A stretch of DNA of 64,000 nucleotides from Candidatus Melainabacteria bacterium. Lineage in GTDB: Bacteria > Cyanobacteriota > Vampirovibrionia > Obscuribacterales > Obscuribacteraceae. Numbering within the stretch: the first letter of the stretch is position 1; each line of letters opens with the position of its first letter. The position numbers were made by a program, and so were the translations under genes. Below, one piece after another: positions 35,422 through 43,392 of the stretch. The stretch covers positions 84,319-148,318 of the forward strand of contig PLXC01000147.1 in assembly GCA_003151275.1 (NCBI GenBank). The letters run 5' to 3'. The notes below the pieces were generated by a model. That model saw nothing but the letters and a program-made list of their open reading frames with translations, searched no databases and was not told where the DNA came from.

Positions 35422-35859
35422 CTATGCTTGGACACTTTGTTCTTGAGCTTGCTTGAACTTTTGAATAAGCGCTCCTGGTGTTCTGCGCGGTCGCATGCTC
35501 TCGATGTTAACAAAAACACCGGTGTGATTTGCCGTCGTGGTTAGCAAATCGCCGACATAAATTTCGCCGTAGAATTTAACGCTCGCTGGACGGATTTCAG
35601 TTAAATACATGTGCCCTACAGGCTCGTCGAAGAGCTTAATTGGCCGCTTGTATTCTATGCTGGAAGCTGCGATGACCGGAGTGTAGCCTTGTTCGATGAA
35701 TGATTGAAAGGAAAAGTGCTCTTCGAATAATTGCAAGCGCATATCTTCCAGCCAGCGGAAATAAACGATATTGGAAACGTGCCCAGCTGAATCGATGTCA
35801 TATGTTCGTACCTTTATTTTCATTTGAATGCCAAGGTAACCAGCATTTTTCATATACAT
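35422..35859 (-). CDS. Acyl-CoA thioesterase, YbgC/4HBT hotdog family
   Basis: 145 residues. Two closely spaced ATGs (35859 and 35853) follow GAGGATGA, so either could be used. YDIDSAGHVSNIVYFRWLEDMR matches the 4HBT signature, in which the Asp of D-xx-GH-V-N acts as catalyst or water activator. IEYKRPIKLFDEP is the usual second strand. Single hotdog domain; the family is homotetrameric. It probably hydrolyses short- or medium-chain acyl-CoA. It stands alone, divergent from rpiB with a ~120-bp promoter gap. Confidence 0.88.
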   Translation of the reverse strand: MYMKNAGYLGIQMKIKVRTYDIDSAGHVSNIVYFRWLEDMRLQLFEEHFSFQSFIEQGYTPVIAASSIEYKRPIKLFDEPVGHMYLTEIRPASVKFYGEIYVGDLLTTTANHTGVFVNIESMRPRRTPGALIQKFKQAQEQSVQA

Positions 35860-35982
35860 TCATCCTCGAATTTGATAAATCCAGCAAGCGTTGCGCGTGC
35901 ATAAGTCTACATGAGCCCCATTGAGTGCGATATGATTGACGCGTCTGTGTTGCGCATGCGTCTGAAAGATGCTGGAGGATCT

Positions 35983-36450
35983 ATGGCTGTCAAAGTGGCA
36001 ATTGGGGCTGATCACGGTGGCTACGAGTTGAAAGACGTTGTCCGGGATTATCTGGAGCAAGAGAATTACGAACTCATTGATTTAGGCACATACAGTTCAG
36101 ATGCGGTTGATTATCCTGACTACGCCGTCAAGGTTGGAGAGGCTATTCTGGATGATAAGGCAGACTTGGGCATCATGATTTGCGGCAGCGGAGTTGGTGC
36201 GTGTGTGGCGATCAATAAAATGCCGGGCATCCGCGCAGGACTTTGTCATGACACATTTTCAGCGCATCAAGGACGAGAAGACGACGATACAAATGTGCTC
36301 TGTCTTGGAGCACGAGTAATCGGTCATCAGCTCGCCCTTGAAGTTGTGAAAACATTTCTGAACGCGAAATTCTCTGGTGCCGAAAGGCATGTTCGCAGAT
36401 TGGCTAAAGTTCACGAGATTGAACAACGTTATTTAGTGAAGTCCCGATAA
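35983..36450 (+). CDS. rpiB: Ribose-5-phosphate isomerase B
   Basis: 155 residues from ATG 35983, which follows GGAGGATCT. An earlier in-frame start at 35911 adds 24 residues with no site. The RpiB family hallmarks are ADHGGYELK at the N-terminus, IMICGSGVGACVAINK with the catalytic Cys, and GLCHDTFSAHQGREDDDTNVLCLG. It interconverts ribose-5-phosphate and ribulose-5-phosphate in the pentose phosphate pathway. The length fits the family. Allose-6-phosphate isomerase is a less likely alternative. Confidence 0.95.
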   Translation: MAVKVAIGADHGGYELKDVVRDYLEQENYELIDLGTYSSDAVDYPDYAVKVGEAILDDKADLGIMICGSGVGACVAINKMPGIRAGLCHDTFSAHQGREDDDTNVLCLGARVIGHQLALEVVKTFLNAKFSGAERHVRRLAKVHEIEQRYLVKSR

Positions 36451-36453
36451 CAC

Positions 36454-36501
36454 GCACCGTTAAGGCCTAATAGCACCGCACCGTCAAAGCCTGATAACGC
36501 C
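36454..36501. repeat. 24-nt imperfect tandem repeat
   Basis: Two adjacent 24-nt units, 36454-36477 and 36478-36501, share GCACCGT.AA.GCCT.ATA. The second runs into a hairpin. It lies directly behind rpiB. Confidence 0.7.
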
Positions 36502-36518
36502 GCACCTTATTCGGTGCG
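36501..36518. terminator. Hairpin between rpiB and the flavin reductase gene
   Basis: CGCACC-TTATTC-GGTGCG forms a perfect 6-bp stem with a 6-nt loop between two convergent genes. There is no T-tract on either side. It may serve as a two-way transcript end. Confidence 0.4.
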
Positions 36519-36527
36519 CTTGCGATG

Positions 36528-37076
36528 CTAGGCTGGATTTGCGCGCTTAGCTTGTTTGGCTGGTTCCGTTAAGGCAATGGCCGTGTCCACTAACTCTTCT
36601 ATGCGTGTTTTTACAAGAGCGTCGCTGACTAACTCATTGTCGAACGAGGATCCATCTGCATAGACGAATCTCGGAATAATTAGAGATCTGAAGTCTAACA
36701 TCAAGCTGTTTGCTACACCCATAACTGACATGTAGCTGGACTTTCCACCCGCTGCACAAAGAAATCCGACTACCTTTTCAGTCCAAGCGCGACCGGTCAA
36801 CTCAATTAGATTTTTAGCAGCTGCATTCACGTCGAAATTGTAGATTGGCACAGCCATCAAAATGCATTTCGCATTGCGAATTTTTTGTGCCACAATTTCA
36901 ACGTTTGCATGAGAATAGGCAGCGCCACCATCACAGATCGGAAGCTCAAAATCGCGCAGGTCAAGCCATTCTGCGCCACCCTTCTCATTCAAAAGCTCGA
37001 AGGCAGCTCTGGCCATTTTTCTGCTGTTGCTTTCCGGATTTAAACTACAACTGACAATTAGATAATCGGACTTCAT
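36528..37076 (-). CDS. NAD(P)H-dependent FMN reductase
   Basis: 182 residues. The flavodoxin-like fold opens with YLIVSCSLNPESNSRKMARA, the phosphate-binding SxSxxPxSxS loop. PIYNFDVNAAAKNLIELTGRAW and VGFLCAAGGKSSYMSV match the NADPH-dependent FMN reductase/chromate reductase group. It uses FMN and NAD(P)H to reduce flavin, quinone or a protein partner in the cytoplasm. It lies 22 nt behind the rubrerythrin gene on the same strand, so it is probably its electron donor or a fellow stress gene under the same PerR-type site. Confidence 0.87.
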   Translation of the reverse strand: MKSDYLIVSCSLNPESNSRKMARAAFELLNEKGGAEWLDLRDFELPICDGGAAYSHANVEIVAQKIRNAKCILMAVPIYNFDVNAAAKNLIELTGRAWTEKVVGFLCAAGGKSSYMSVMGVANSLMLDFRSLIIPRFVYADGSSFDNELVSDALVKTRIEELVDTAIALTEPAKQAKRANPA

Positions 37077-37098
37077 TACTCACTCCCTCCGCTTGCAA

Positions 37099-37590
37099 TT
37101 ACGATGCCTGTGCTGTTACTTCAGATACGCTTTGAACCTTAGATAGCGCCTTTTGATATTTGGTGGCATGGAATTTCTCGACCAATGTCAAAGCCTTAAA
37201 GCGTTTGGCTGCTTGCTCAAATATCTTTGCGTGCTCGGCCGATTCAGCCCCTTGTTCAACGAACTCCCCGGCTGCATCTAATCTTCCTTCTTCTAACGCG
37301 GTTTGTTCGAACTCTGGATACATATGATTAGTTTCGTAGAGTTCGCCTTCAATTGCTAGTTCAAGAATTTTCTCCACTGTCAGGTCGCCTGGTGGATACA
37401 GCAATTCGAGATGTGAAAACGCATGTCCAGTTTCCTGATGGGCGGTTTCTTCAAACAGTTTTGCGATCTCTTCGTTGCCCAGTTTACGAGCGACTTTTGC
37501 AAAATATAGGTACTTTCTATTCGCCATAGATTCTCCAGCAAAAGCGGAATGCAGATTCTCGGCGGTCTTTGTGTTATCTAGCTTTTTCAT
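37099..37590 (-). CDS. Rubrerythrin-type diiron protein without rubredoxin domain
   Basis: 163 residues with GGAG before the ATG. The four-helix ferritin-like core is recognisable from AFAGESMANRKYLYFAKVARKLG, ETAHQETGHAFSHLELL, EGELYETNHMYPEFEQTALEEG and AEHAKIFEQAAKRF, with Glu/His ligands for two irons. The C-terminal rubredoxin Cys4 of classical rubrerythrin is absent, so electrons must come from another protein. The FMN reductase directly downstream is the natural candidate. It reduces hydrogen peroxide to water. A TTAGA-N5-TCTAG site in its leader suggests PerR control. Confidence 0.93.
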   Translation of the reverse strand: MKKLDNTKTAENLHSAFAGESMANRKYLYFAKVARKLGNEEIAKLFEETAHQETGHAFSHLELLYPPGDLTVEKILELAIEGELYETNHMYPEFEQTALEEGRLDAAGEFVEQGAESAEHAKIFEQAAKRFKALTLVEKFHATKYQKALSKVQSVSEVTAQAS

Positions 37591-37618
37591 AATTTTCTCC
37601 GTTAATATTTGTCTAAAG

Positions 37619-37633
37619 CTAGAGTCGGTCTAA
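37619..37633 (-). promoter_or_regulatory. PerR/Fur-type operator before rubrerythrin
   Basis: CTAGA-GTCGG-TCTAA on the + strand is a 5-1-4-type imperfect inverted repeat, 29 nt before the rubrerythrin ATG. It matches the box in front of the perR-like gene (TTAGA-N5-TCTAA) at nine of ten arm positions. It would sit between a TTGCCT -35 and TAGCTT -10 with 17-nt spacing. Confidence 0.6.
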
Positions 37634-37667
37634 CTTCAAGGCAAAAAATTTTGTTTTGTGTGACTGA

Positions 37668-38069
37668 CTACTTCTTGACTTCGCCGAAGATCGTCACATG
37701 GTAGTGGTCAACTGTGAATTCAGGCGCCAATTCAAGTTTCAGTGCAGAAACCTTATCTGCATCTATGTCGTATACCTGTCCAGTCTTCACGTCTACAAAG
37801 TGATGATGATCGCTAACGTTTGCGTCGTACCGCACCCTTCCGGGCTCAGTAAACACTTCTTTGATCACTCCGGCTTCAACAAGGGCATTCAAAGTGTTGT
37901 ATACGGTCGCTCGGGAGAGCGAAACCGGCAGCTTTGTTGCCACTGCTTGAAAGACCTCATCAGCCGTTGGGTGGCAGTCAGTGCCTACCAGATACTCGGC
38001 AATCACTGCACGTTGAGCCGTTGGCTTGACGCCGTGGTTTGATAAAAGCTCTTCAATGTGACTTGCCAT
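37668..38069 (-). CDS. perR: Fur-family peroxide regulator, PerR-like
   Basis: 133 residues with AGGAG before the ATG. The N-terminal winged helix (~5-85) contains PTAQRAVIAEYLV and the recognition segment SLSRATVYNTLNALVEAGVI. The C-terminal dimer and metal part holds DHHHFVDVKTGQVYDID, the regulatory metal site. The CxxC pairs of the structural zinc site are absent, as in short PerR-like proteins. It probably represses the adjacent rubrerythrin-reductase operon and itself, and is inactivated by peroxide or metal change. The position next to rubrerythrin and the shared operator support PerR over Fur or Zur. Confidence 0.88.
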   Translation of the reverse strand: MASHIEELLSNHGVKPTAQRAVIAEYLVGTDCHPTADEVFQAVATKLPVSLSRATVYNTLNALVEAGVIKEVFTEPGRVRYDANVSDHHHFVDVKTGQVYDIDADKVSALKLELAPEFTVDHYHVTIFGEVKK

Positions 38070-38091
38070 TTCTGTTTGGACTCCTTCTGTT

Positions 38092-38123
38092 CTTAGAATA
38101 AGTCTAAGTTACGACTTTGTCAA
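38092..38123 (-). promoter_or_regulatory. perR promoter with operator over the -10
   Basis: On the minus strand TTGACA (complement of 38118-38123) and TATTCT (complement of 38095-38100) are 17 nt apart, a good sigma-70 promoter. The perfect inverted repeat CTTAGA-ATAAG-TCTAAG (38092-38108) covers the -10, so bound repressor would block transcription. This fits autoregulation. Confidence 0.7.
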
Positions 38124-38233
38124 CGGTAAATTGCTAATTTAAGACTTTCCTCTCATTTTAGCTGCTTCAAGGCTGCTTCAATAAGGAACCTGATTCAATA
38201 TATTGATTCATGGCTAAAGTTGTTGGAGGTTGC

Positions 38234-38464
38234 ATGTCGCTACAGACCATTAAACAATCGATTGCGGATAAGAAGTTACTTTGTCCAACCTGCAAAAAGC
38301 CTGTGAAGGAGTTTGAAAAGTTTGTCGAAATGACGGCATCCGTCTGGGATGGTGCAGGTGATTCTGCCCTCGAGACAAAAGGTTCGAAAGTAACGCTGAT
38401 CTGCGGCAACAAGCCATGCGAGTGGCGGGAACGCACTGAATTCTGGTCTCAGTACATTGAATAG
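38234..38464 (+). CDS. Small zinc-ribbon-like protein
   Basis: 76 residues from ATG 38234, just behind GGAGGTTGC. An earlier ATG at 38210 lies upstream of that site. Two Cys pairs, CPTCKK and CGNKPC, are ~45 residues apart and probably bind one zinc. The rest is short and polar with aromatic residues at the end (WRERTEFWSQYIE). There is no known name. It is divergent from perR. The function is unknown. Zinc-ribbon folds often bind nucleic acid or proteins. Confidence 0.65.
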   Translation: MSLQTIKQSIADKKLLCPTCKKPVKEFEKFVEMTASVWDGAGDSALETKGSKVTLICGNKPCEWRERTEFWSQYIE

Positions 38465-38479
38465 CTGTTCCAAGTTGCT

Positions 38480-39622
38480 CTAATCTGTTTTTGTTTTTTG
38501 TTCTTCAACGGGTTCAACGTAGCGTATCTTCTTATCTTCAGAAGAGTTCTTTGCTTCGGCTGCATTGTTCGACGTACTCTGCTTTTCTAAGTTCTCCGAC
38601 TTGTTTTTTTCAGATTCGCTTGTCGAAGCAGGCTCATGCGTGAACATCGGGTGCGATGATGACTCGTGTGCAAACCCTGGATGGGGAGCAGTCGTCTGTG
38701 CAGCTTCACTTTCTGACTTGGCGAGTGGTGCAAACTTTGATTCAATTGAATGAGCGCGCTTCAAGCAGTTGGCTGCTTCTGTCGTATTGCCGTTCATCTG
38801 GTACAACTCAGCGAGACTGCGCAATGCATCGGCTACTTGCGGATTATCGTTTCCATACAATTTTTCTCTAGCAACCAAAGACTTTTTCAGTAACGGTTCT
38901 GCCAGGGCAGATTGACCGCGTAATTTGTAGACCTCACCAAGCTGGCTTAAATTACGCATGTAATCGTGATCGCCTGCAGGCTCGGCTGTTTTGGTCTGCA
39001 AAGCTTGTTGATATTCAGTTTGGATTGCAGTCAATCTGTTCTCACGTGCGGCGAGACTTTCTAACGCGTCAGACAGCGCCTTGGTGGCGATATTCTTCTC
39101 GTGGGCATTGCCGTTCTCAACCATCGATTGAAGAGCTGAGACCGTGCCTGTGCTGGCAAAGATACCGGCAAACTTTCCTGCTAGCTCTGGATTTGTTAGT
39201 TGAGACATGGCCAAAATTGCTGCTTTTTTGCTTTGTTCATTTCCCATTAAGTGTGGAATGAATTTTTCGATCGTTTGAATCTCTTGCAGTCTCAATTGCT
39301 GTTGATTGAATGCATATGTAAAGCAGCCTCCCATCAGGAAGATCAACATCCCAGAAATAATTGGAGCAACAGCAGTGATTTTGTCCCAGTTATCTTTTAC
39401 AGAGCGCGTGCTCAGTGGTGTGCTGACTGGTATGCTCACTGGAGTAACTGGCAACGTTTTTTGTTTGATCGAAGGGGCTCTATCGTCGATAACGATCCTG
39501 ACCGGTTCGTGCTTATCAAATTCGCTACGCGTGCCGTTATCCGAAACCTTTGTTATCGTATCTACGCCCATGCTAATGTTTCCTCTGCCAAATGGCTTGC
39601 GCTCTATATTGGGCTCGCTCAT
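38480..39622 (-). CDS. Membrane-anchored TPR protein with charged tail
   Basis: 380 residues from ATG 39622. A TTG at 39664 is possible; neither has a clear ribosome site. Residues ~1-75 are cytoplasmic and polar with a Pro/Val/Thr stretch. One membrane segment is seen (ITAVAPIISGMLIFLMGGCF, ~80-103). A helical region follows (~105-205), then two TPR units (DYMRNLSQLGEVYKLRGQSA, QVADALRSLAELYQMNGNTT). The last ~90 residues are Ser/Glu/Lys/His rich and probably disordered. A single-pass scaffold is likely, with the TPR part outside the cytoplasm if the N-terminus is in. Confidence 0.72.
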   Translation of the reverse strand: MSEPNIERKPFGRGNISMGVDTITKVSDNGTRSEFDKHEPVRIVIDDRAPSIKQKTLPVTPVSIPVSTPLSTRSVKDNWDKITAVAPIISGMLIFLMGGCFTYAFNQQQLRLQEIQTIEKFIPHLMGNEQSKKAAILAMSQLTNPELAGKFAGIFASTGTVSALQSMVENGNAHEKNIATKALSDALESLAARENRLTAIQTEYQQALQTKTAEPAGDHDYMRNLSQLGEVYKLRGQSALAEPLLKKSLVAREKLYGNDNPQVADALRSLAELYQMNGNTTEAANCLKRAHSIESKFAPLAKSESEAAQTTAPHPGFAHESSSHPMFTHEPASTSESEKNKSENLEKQSTSNNAAEAKNSSEDKKIRYVEPVEEQKTKTD

Positions 39623-39813
39623 CAACAAAAAATTATAGACCTCTGATGTCAGCAGTGCAAACAATAATTTGCTCGATCATGACACTCATCGTTGTTAAGC
39701 AAAGCTGTGTTTATCGATGCAGAAGTATTTAAATGTGTGAAGCATTTTGATGCGATCAGACCGTGTAAACTTTGCGATCTGTCTAGTTTAAATTGAGATG
39801 TGGAGGTTGATCT

Positions 39814-40794
39814 GTGCGCGCAATAGTAATTTCAAAACCGGGCGGTCCGGAAGTTCTTCAATACAAAGAAGTGCCCGATGTCTCCCCTCAACGCGGCGAA
39901 GTGCGAGTGCGCGTGCGGGCAACTGCAGTGAATCGAGCCGATTTGATTCAAAGAGAAGGAAAGTATCCAGCTCCTGTAGGTGTACCGGCGGATATACCGG
40001 GGCTTGAGTATGCAGGTGACGTGGATGCACTGGGTGATGGTGTTACTGATTTGAAGGTAGGCGATAGAGTGTTTGGGCTCGTGGGCGGGGGAGCATATGC
40101 GGAGAACATCGTTGTGCACTCTCGTGTTGCCAGCATGATGCCAGCGAATCTCTCTTATGAGGAGGCTGCTGCGTTCCCGGAAGCCTTTATCACCGCATAT
40201 GATGCCATGGTGTCACAGTGTCGATTGAGTGCCGGCGAATCGATTTTAATCACTGCCGCTGCCAGTGGTGTTGGTACCGCGGCCATTCAGATCGCTCATG
40301 CGATCGGGGCGCGTCCGATCGGCACCATTCGAACAGAATCCAAAGCAGCGAAATTAAAGGAATTGGGATTAGATGATGTCATTGTCAATACTGATACCAC
40401 TTTTGCCGAGGCGGTCTTGAAGGCAACTAACGGTATGGGTGTAAATGTCGTGCTTGAATTAGTTGGTGGCGATTATGTAACTCAGGACTTGCAGTGCACT
40501 GCACCTAGGGGGCGTATCATCATAGTTGGATTGTTAGCTGGTGCCTCTTGTAAGTTCAATCTTGGACTATTGCTTAGCAAGCGTTTTGAACTTCGAGGCA
40601 CCTCATTGCGAGCGCGTGGTCTGGAAGAAAAAATTCTTGTCGCGCAAACGTTCAGCAAAAATATCGTGCCCTTAATTGAATCCGGCAAATTAAAAGCAGT
40701 TGTCGACAAAACCTTCTCTCTGGAGGATGCCGCAGCGGCGCACGAGTTTCTCGCTAAGAACGAAAGCTTCGGCAAAGTGGTGCTAAAGCTGTAA
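39814..40794 (+). CDS. NADPH:quinone oxidoreductase, zinc-free MDR family
   Basis: 326 residues from GTG 39814, with TGGAGG upstream. The GroES-like N-domain (GEVRVRVRATAVNRADLIQREGKY) is followed by a Rossmann domain with the AAASGVGTAAIQIAHAIGA nucleotide loop. The zinc-binding Cys of alcohol dehydrogenases are missing, as in QOR and the TP53I3/PIG3-type enzymes, whose NRADLLQR motif it shares. It reduces quinones or related enones with NADPH in the cytoplasm. No partner genes are nearby. Confidence 0.92.
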   Translation: MRAIVISKPGGPEVLQYKEVPDVSPQRGEVRVRVRATAVNRADLIQREGKYPAPVGVPADIPGLEYAGDVDALGDGVTDLKVGDRVFGLVGGGAYAENIVVHSRVASMMPANLSYEEAAAFPEAFITAYDAMVSQCRLSAGESILITAAASGVGTAAIQIAHAIGARPIGTIRTESKAAKLKELGLDDVIVNTDTTFAEAVLKATNGMGVNVVLELVGGDYVTQDLQCTAPRGRIIIVGLLAGASCKFNLGLLLSKRFELRGTSLRARGLEEKILVAQTFSKNIVPLIESGKLKAVVDKTFSLEDAAAAHEFLAKNESFGKVVLKL

Positions 40795-40906
40795 ATCGCG
40801 CAGACTTAACTGCTTGCGCGGTGTCAGCGTTTATGACAACAGTTCGCAGCCAATCTTGACGAATAATAGGATGAATAAACATACATGGTAATCAAAGAGG
40901 TGTTTT

Positions 40907-41467
40907 ATGGCTAAGACAGGATTGTTGTTGATGGATCTACAAAACGGCATTCTCAATCGTCAAACCAGCGATCCTGATTTCATTAGCCGCCTTCAACAAG
41001 TCATAACTACAGCACGTGTAGCCGCCCTACCAATCATTTACGTAGTTGTAAAATTCAGAGAGCATTACCCCGAGGTCAGCTCACGCAACAAAGCTTTCGG
41101 CGCGCTTAAATCCGGGGCATTCCCGCTCCAAGAAGGCAATCCGGCGGCGGACATAAGTAGTTCGTTGGCTCCGGAGCCCCACGACATAGTTGTGACGAAG
41201 CGACGTGTAGGCGCCTTCATTGGCAGTGACTTAGAAGTAGTACTCAGATCGCAAGAAATTGATCACATTATTCTGACTGGAATTGCCACGAGCGGTGTTG
41301 TGCTCTCGACACTCAGAGCAGCCGCGGACATGGATTTTGTAATTACCGTCTTATCAGATTGTTGTTACGACAAAGATGAGGAAGTACAGCGAGTCCTTAT
41401 GGAGAAAGTGTTTCCGATGCAAGCAGAGGTCATGACAGCGAAGCAGTGGGCGCAACTATTCTCTTAA
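40907..41467 (+). CDS. Isochorismatase-like cysteine-hydrolase family protein, Cys replaced
   Basis: 186 residues, AGAGGTGTTTT before the ATG. The fold of the isochorismatase family is clear: LLLMDLQNGIL (catalytic Asp10), TKRRVGAFIGSDLE (Lys) and TGIATSGVVLSTLRAAADMDF. In the last segment the usual Cys (ATxxCVxxT) is Val, a feature of a known subgroup. The Asp-Lys pair is kept. Without Cys it should not act as an amidase of the nicotinamidase kind. Isochorismatase itself also lacks the Cys, so an isochorismatase-type ether hydrolysis remains possible. The substrate is unknown. Confidence 0.85.
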   Translation: MAKTGLLLMDLQNGILNRQTSDPDFISRLQQVITTARVAALPIIYVVVKFREHYPEVSSRNKAFGALKSGAFPLQEGNPAADISSSLAPEPHDIVVTKRRVGAFIGSDLEVVLRSQEIDHIILTGIATSGVVLSTLRAAADMDFVITVLSDCCYDKDEEVQRVLMEKVFPMQAEVMTAKQWAQLFS

Positions 41468-41853
41468 CCGAATTCGACGTCTCGATCTTCAATTTAGAGA
41501 TGACACGCAGAGGCGACAGGACCATTGTAGTGTTGTAACTGCTGTAATTGAGTTTGGCAAAGTAGGCTCAAGCATTAATTGCTACCGGGTTGCTGATAGC
41601 GCGTGCTCCTGCGCAGACTTCTTGTAGGCTTGCTCGCCCATGATCCATGTTTCGTCGACGCACTTTGCCACCTTGTTTTGGCCTTTGACACGGACATCAG
41701 CCCGTCAACTCACAAGTAGAAGTCGGCAACAAAATACTTCCTAATTTGGCAGCCAGCGTCGTAGGTACTTAACGATATTTCAACGCTAGGATTTTTTCTA
41801 ATTATGGAGGTTCTTATAGACATTAAGCCGGGTGCGATAAATAAGTCCGAATT
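41468..41853. other. Intergenic region with a possible gene remnant
   Basis: No intact gene is seen. On the minus strand (about 41580-41705) a short stop-to-stop frame reads VAKCVDETWIMGEQAYKKSA, which looks like a protein piece without a start and may be a remnant. The 3' part before the FAD oxidase gene shows nothing else recognisable. Confidence 0.4.
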
Positions 41854-43092
41854 TTAAAAGTGAAACTTGCGTACAGAGCGAAGAGTTTCTGCTGATGACG
41901 AGGCGTGTGTGACCACCTGAAAGGCGTCATTAGCGTAAGAGCTATCAAAGTTTTCGCCTGTCAAGCTGAGGGCTGCCAGGCGTCCGATTTCGTCCGACGA
42001 TTTTGCTGCGGCACCACAGCCACCAGTTCCCACAAAAATGTTGTGATCTAGGTTGCCGATGTATGGACGTTCCGTCACGGTGTCGGTAATGACACAAGGT
42101 TTACTTTGCCAGCTCAAAAACTTCTGATCCGGCAGGAGCTCTTGCAATACGCGCTTAAACTCGCGTTGAGTGGCTTCGCCGCCCTCTGAATGAAACCACT
42201 GCGTGATTGACTGCAGATCCGAAAAGGTATGATTGCGCTCGCTGTCGCCGCCTATTTTGATCAGGCATTGCCCAGTTGGATACACTACAGGCGGTACCAT
42301 GTAAATGTAACTTGAGATAGGATTGTTGGGCATGAAGTAAATTAGACTAGGCATACCTGCGAGATTATGTGGACTGCAAACCTCGCCCAAGACAGTCGTT
42401 TCAGCGCGCACAGTGATTTGCAGCTGTTTGCTAACGAGGTCGTAAAAGTTTGAAAATGCCCCGGCAGCAACAAGGACTTTTTCGGCTTTAATTTCTCTGC
42501 CTGAGTCCGTGGTCGCCAGCACACAGTTATCGATAAGCTGAGTTTTGATCACGGTCTCTCGGCAAATTTTAACACCGGACTTTTCGGCTACGGCATTCTG
42601 TGCTCGAATCATTTTTCTTGGATCAAGCCATCCAGCCGTTGAATTTTCTAAAATTCCGATTGTGGATGAAGGAAAGCGCAGGTAAGGAAATAGTGTTTGT
42701 AGGCGACTGTAAGTCACCTCTTCATACTCAACGTTGAGTTGTTTCCCCACTTTGATGTTCGCTTGAAGATAGCTACGTCCCCAGTCATTATCCGGCACCG
42801 CTTTTAGGCAACCCACCATGTGGGCGAACTCAATGCCGCTTTCCTTTTCTAGGTCGCGATAGCGTTTGATCGATCGCTGTGCCAGTAGCCCCCAGACGTA
42901 ATCTGTGTCGAGGATGCGAGCTATTCGACCTGAATCGTAATGGCTGGCAAAGACTCCGTGGTGACCGGTCCAGTCTGCTGGTTCATCGGGACCAACAAGC
43001 AAAGTCTCTGCGCTGTGTTGTCCCATATGACGGGCACTGGCGCAGCCAATTAAACCGTTGCCAACAATTAAGTACTTAAACGAATCCACCAC
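41854..43092 (-). CDS. FAD-dependent oxidoreductase, DAO/sarcosine-oxidase type
   Basis: 412 residues from a GTG at 43092; a GAGGATG site lies somewhat far upstream, so the start is uncertain by a few residues. The FAD-binding Rossmann motif is YLIVGNGLIGCASARHM. YDSGRIARILDTD is the substrate/flavin segment typical of monomeric sarcosine or N-methyltryptophan oxidases. VLVAAGAFSNFYDL and NIFVGTGGCGAAAKSSDEIG at the end complete the DAO fold. It oxidises an amine or amino acid with oxygen or a quinone. The exact substrate is unknown. Confidence 0.88.
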   Translation of the reverse strand: MVDSFKYLIVGNGLIGCASARHMGQHSAETLLVGPDEPADWTGHHGVFASHYDSGRIARILDTDYVWGLLAQRSIKRYRDLEKESGIEFAHMVGCLKAVPDNDWGRSYLQANIKVGKQLNVEYEEVTYSRLQTLFPYLRFPSSTIGILENSTAGWLDPRKMIRAQNAVAEKSGVKICRETVIKTQLIDNCVLATTDSGREIKAEKVLVAAGAFSNFYDLVSKQLQITVRAETTVLGEVCSPHNLAGMPSLIYFMPNNPISSYIYMVPPVVYPTGQCLIKIGGDSERNHTFSDLQSITQWFHSEGGEATQREFKRVLQELLPDQKFLSWQSKPCVITDTVTERPYIGNLDHNIFVGTGGCGAAAKSSDEIGRLAALSLTGENFDSSYANDAFQVVTHASSSAETLRSVRKFHF

Positions 43093-43348
43093 GCCAACGC
43101 ATCCTCATCGCCTGGGCGAGACGGATTGTATTCTATTTCACGGTTCGTTTGGAGTTTTCCAGCGTGTCTAATGTTGCCATCTTTTGCACGATGCGATCGT
43201 AGTGAGACTGCAACCACTTTCCCACGAGCTGTTTTCTTCTGAAGTTTCAAAGCAAAGACTTGCGGAGCGCAATGCAAGTGAGTAAATGCGGAGTGTATAG
43301 GGGATATATTTGCCAATTGCGCCTAAGATATGTGCAAGTGGTATGGCT

Positions 43349-43392
43349 CAGAAACTAAATTATTCCAGCCCAGAAACTAAATTATTCCGGCC
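43349..43392. repeat. 22-bp tandem duplication at the isomerase 3' end
   Basis: 43349-43370 and 43371-43392 are identical but for one base. The second copy holds the last codons and the stop of the isomerase gene, and the first is an untranslated copy of the same end. A local slip duplication. Confidence 0.85.

Noticed and set aside
43068..43316. 82-residue minus-strand frame upstream of the FAD oxidase
   Set aside because: Overlaps the oxidase start in another frame, with no known pattern and no clear ribosome site.
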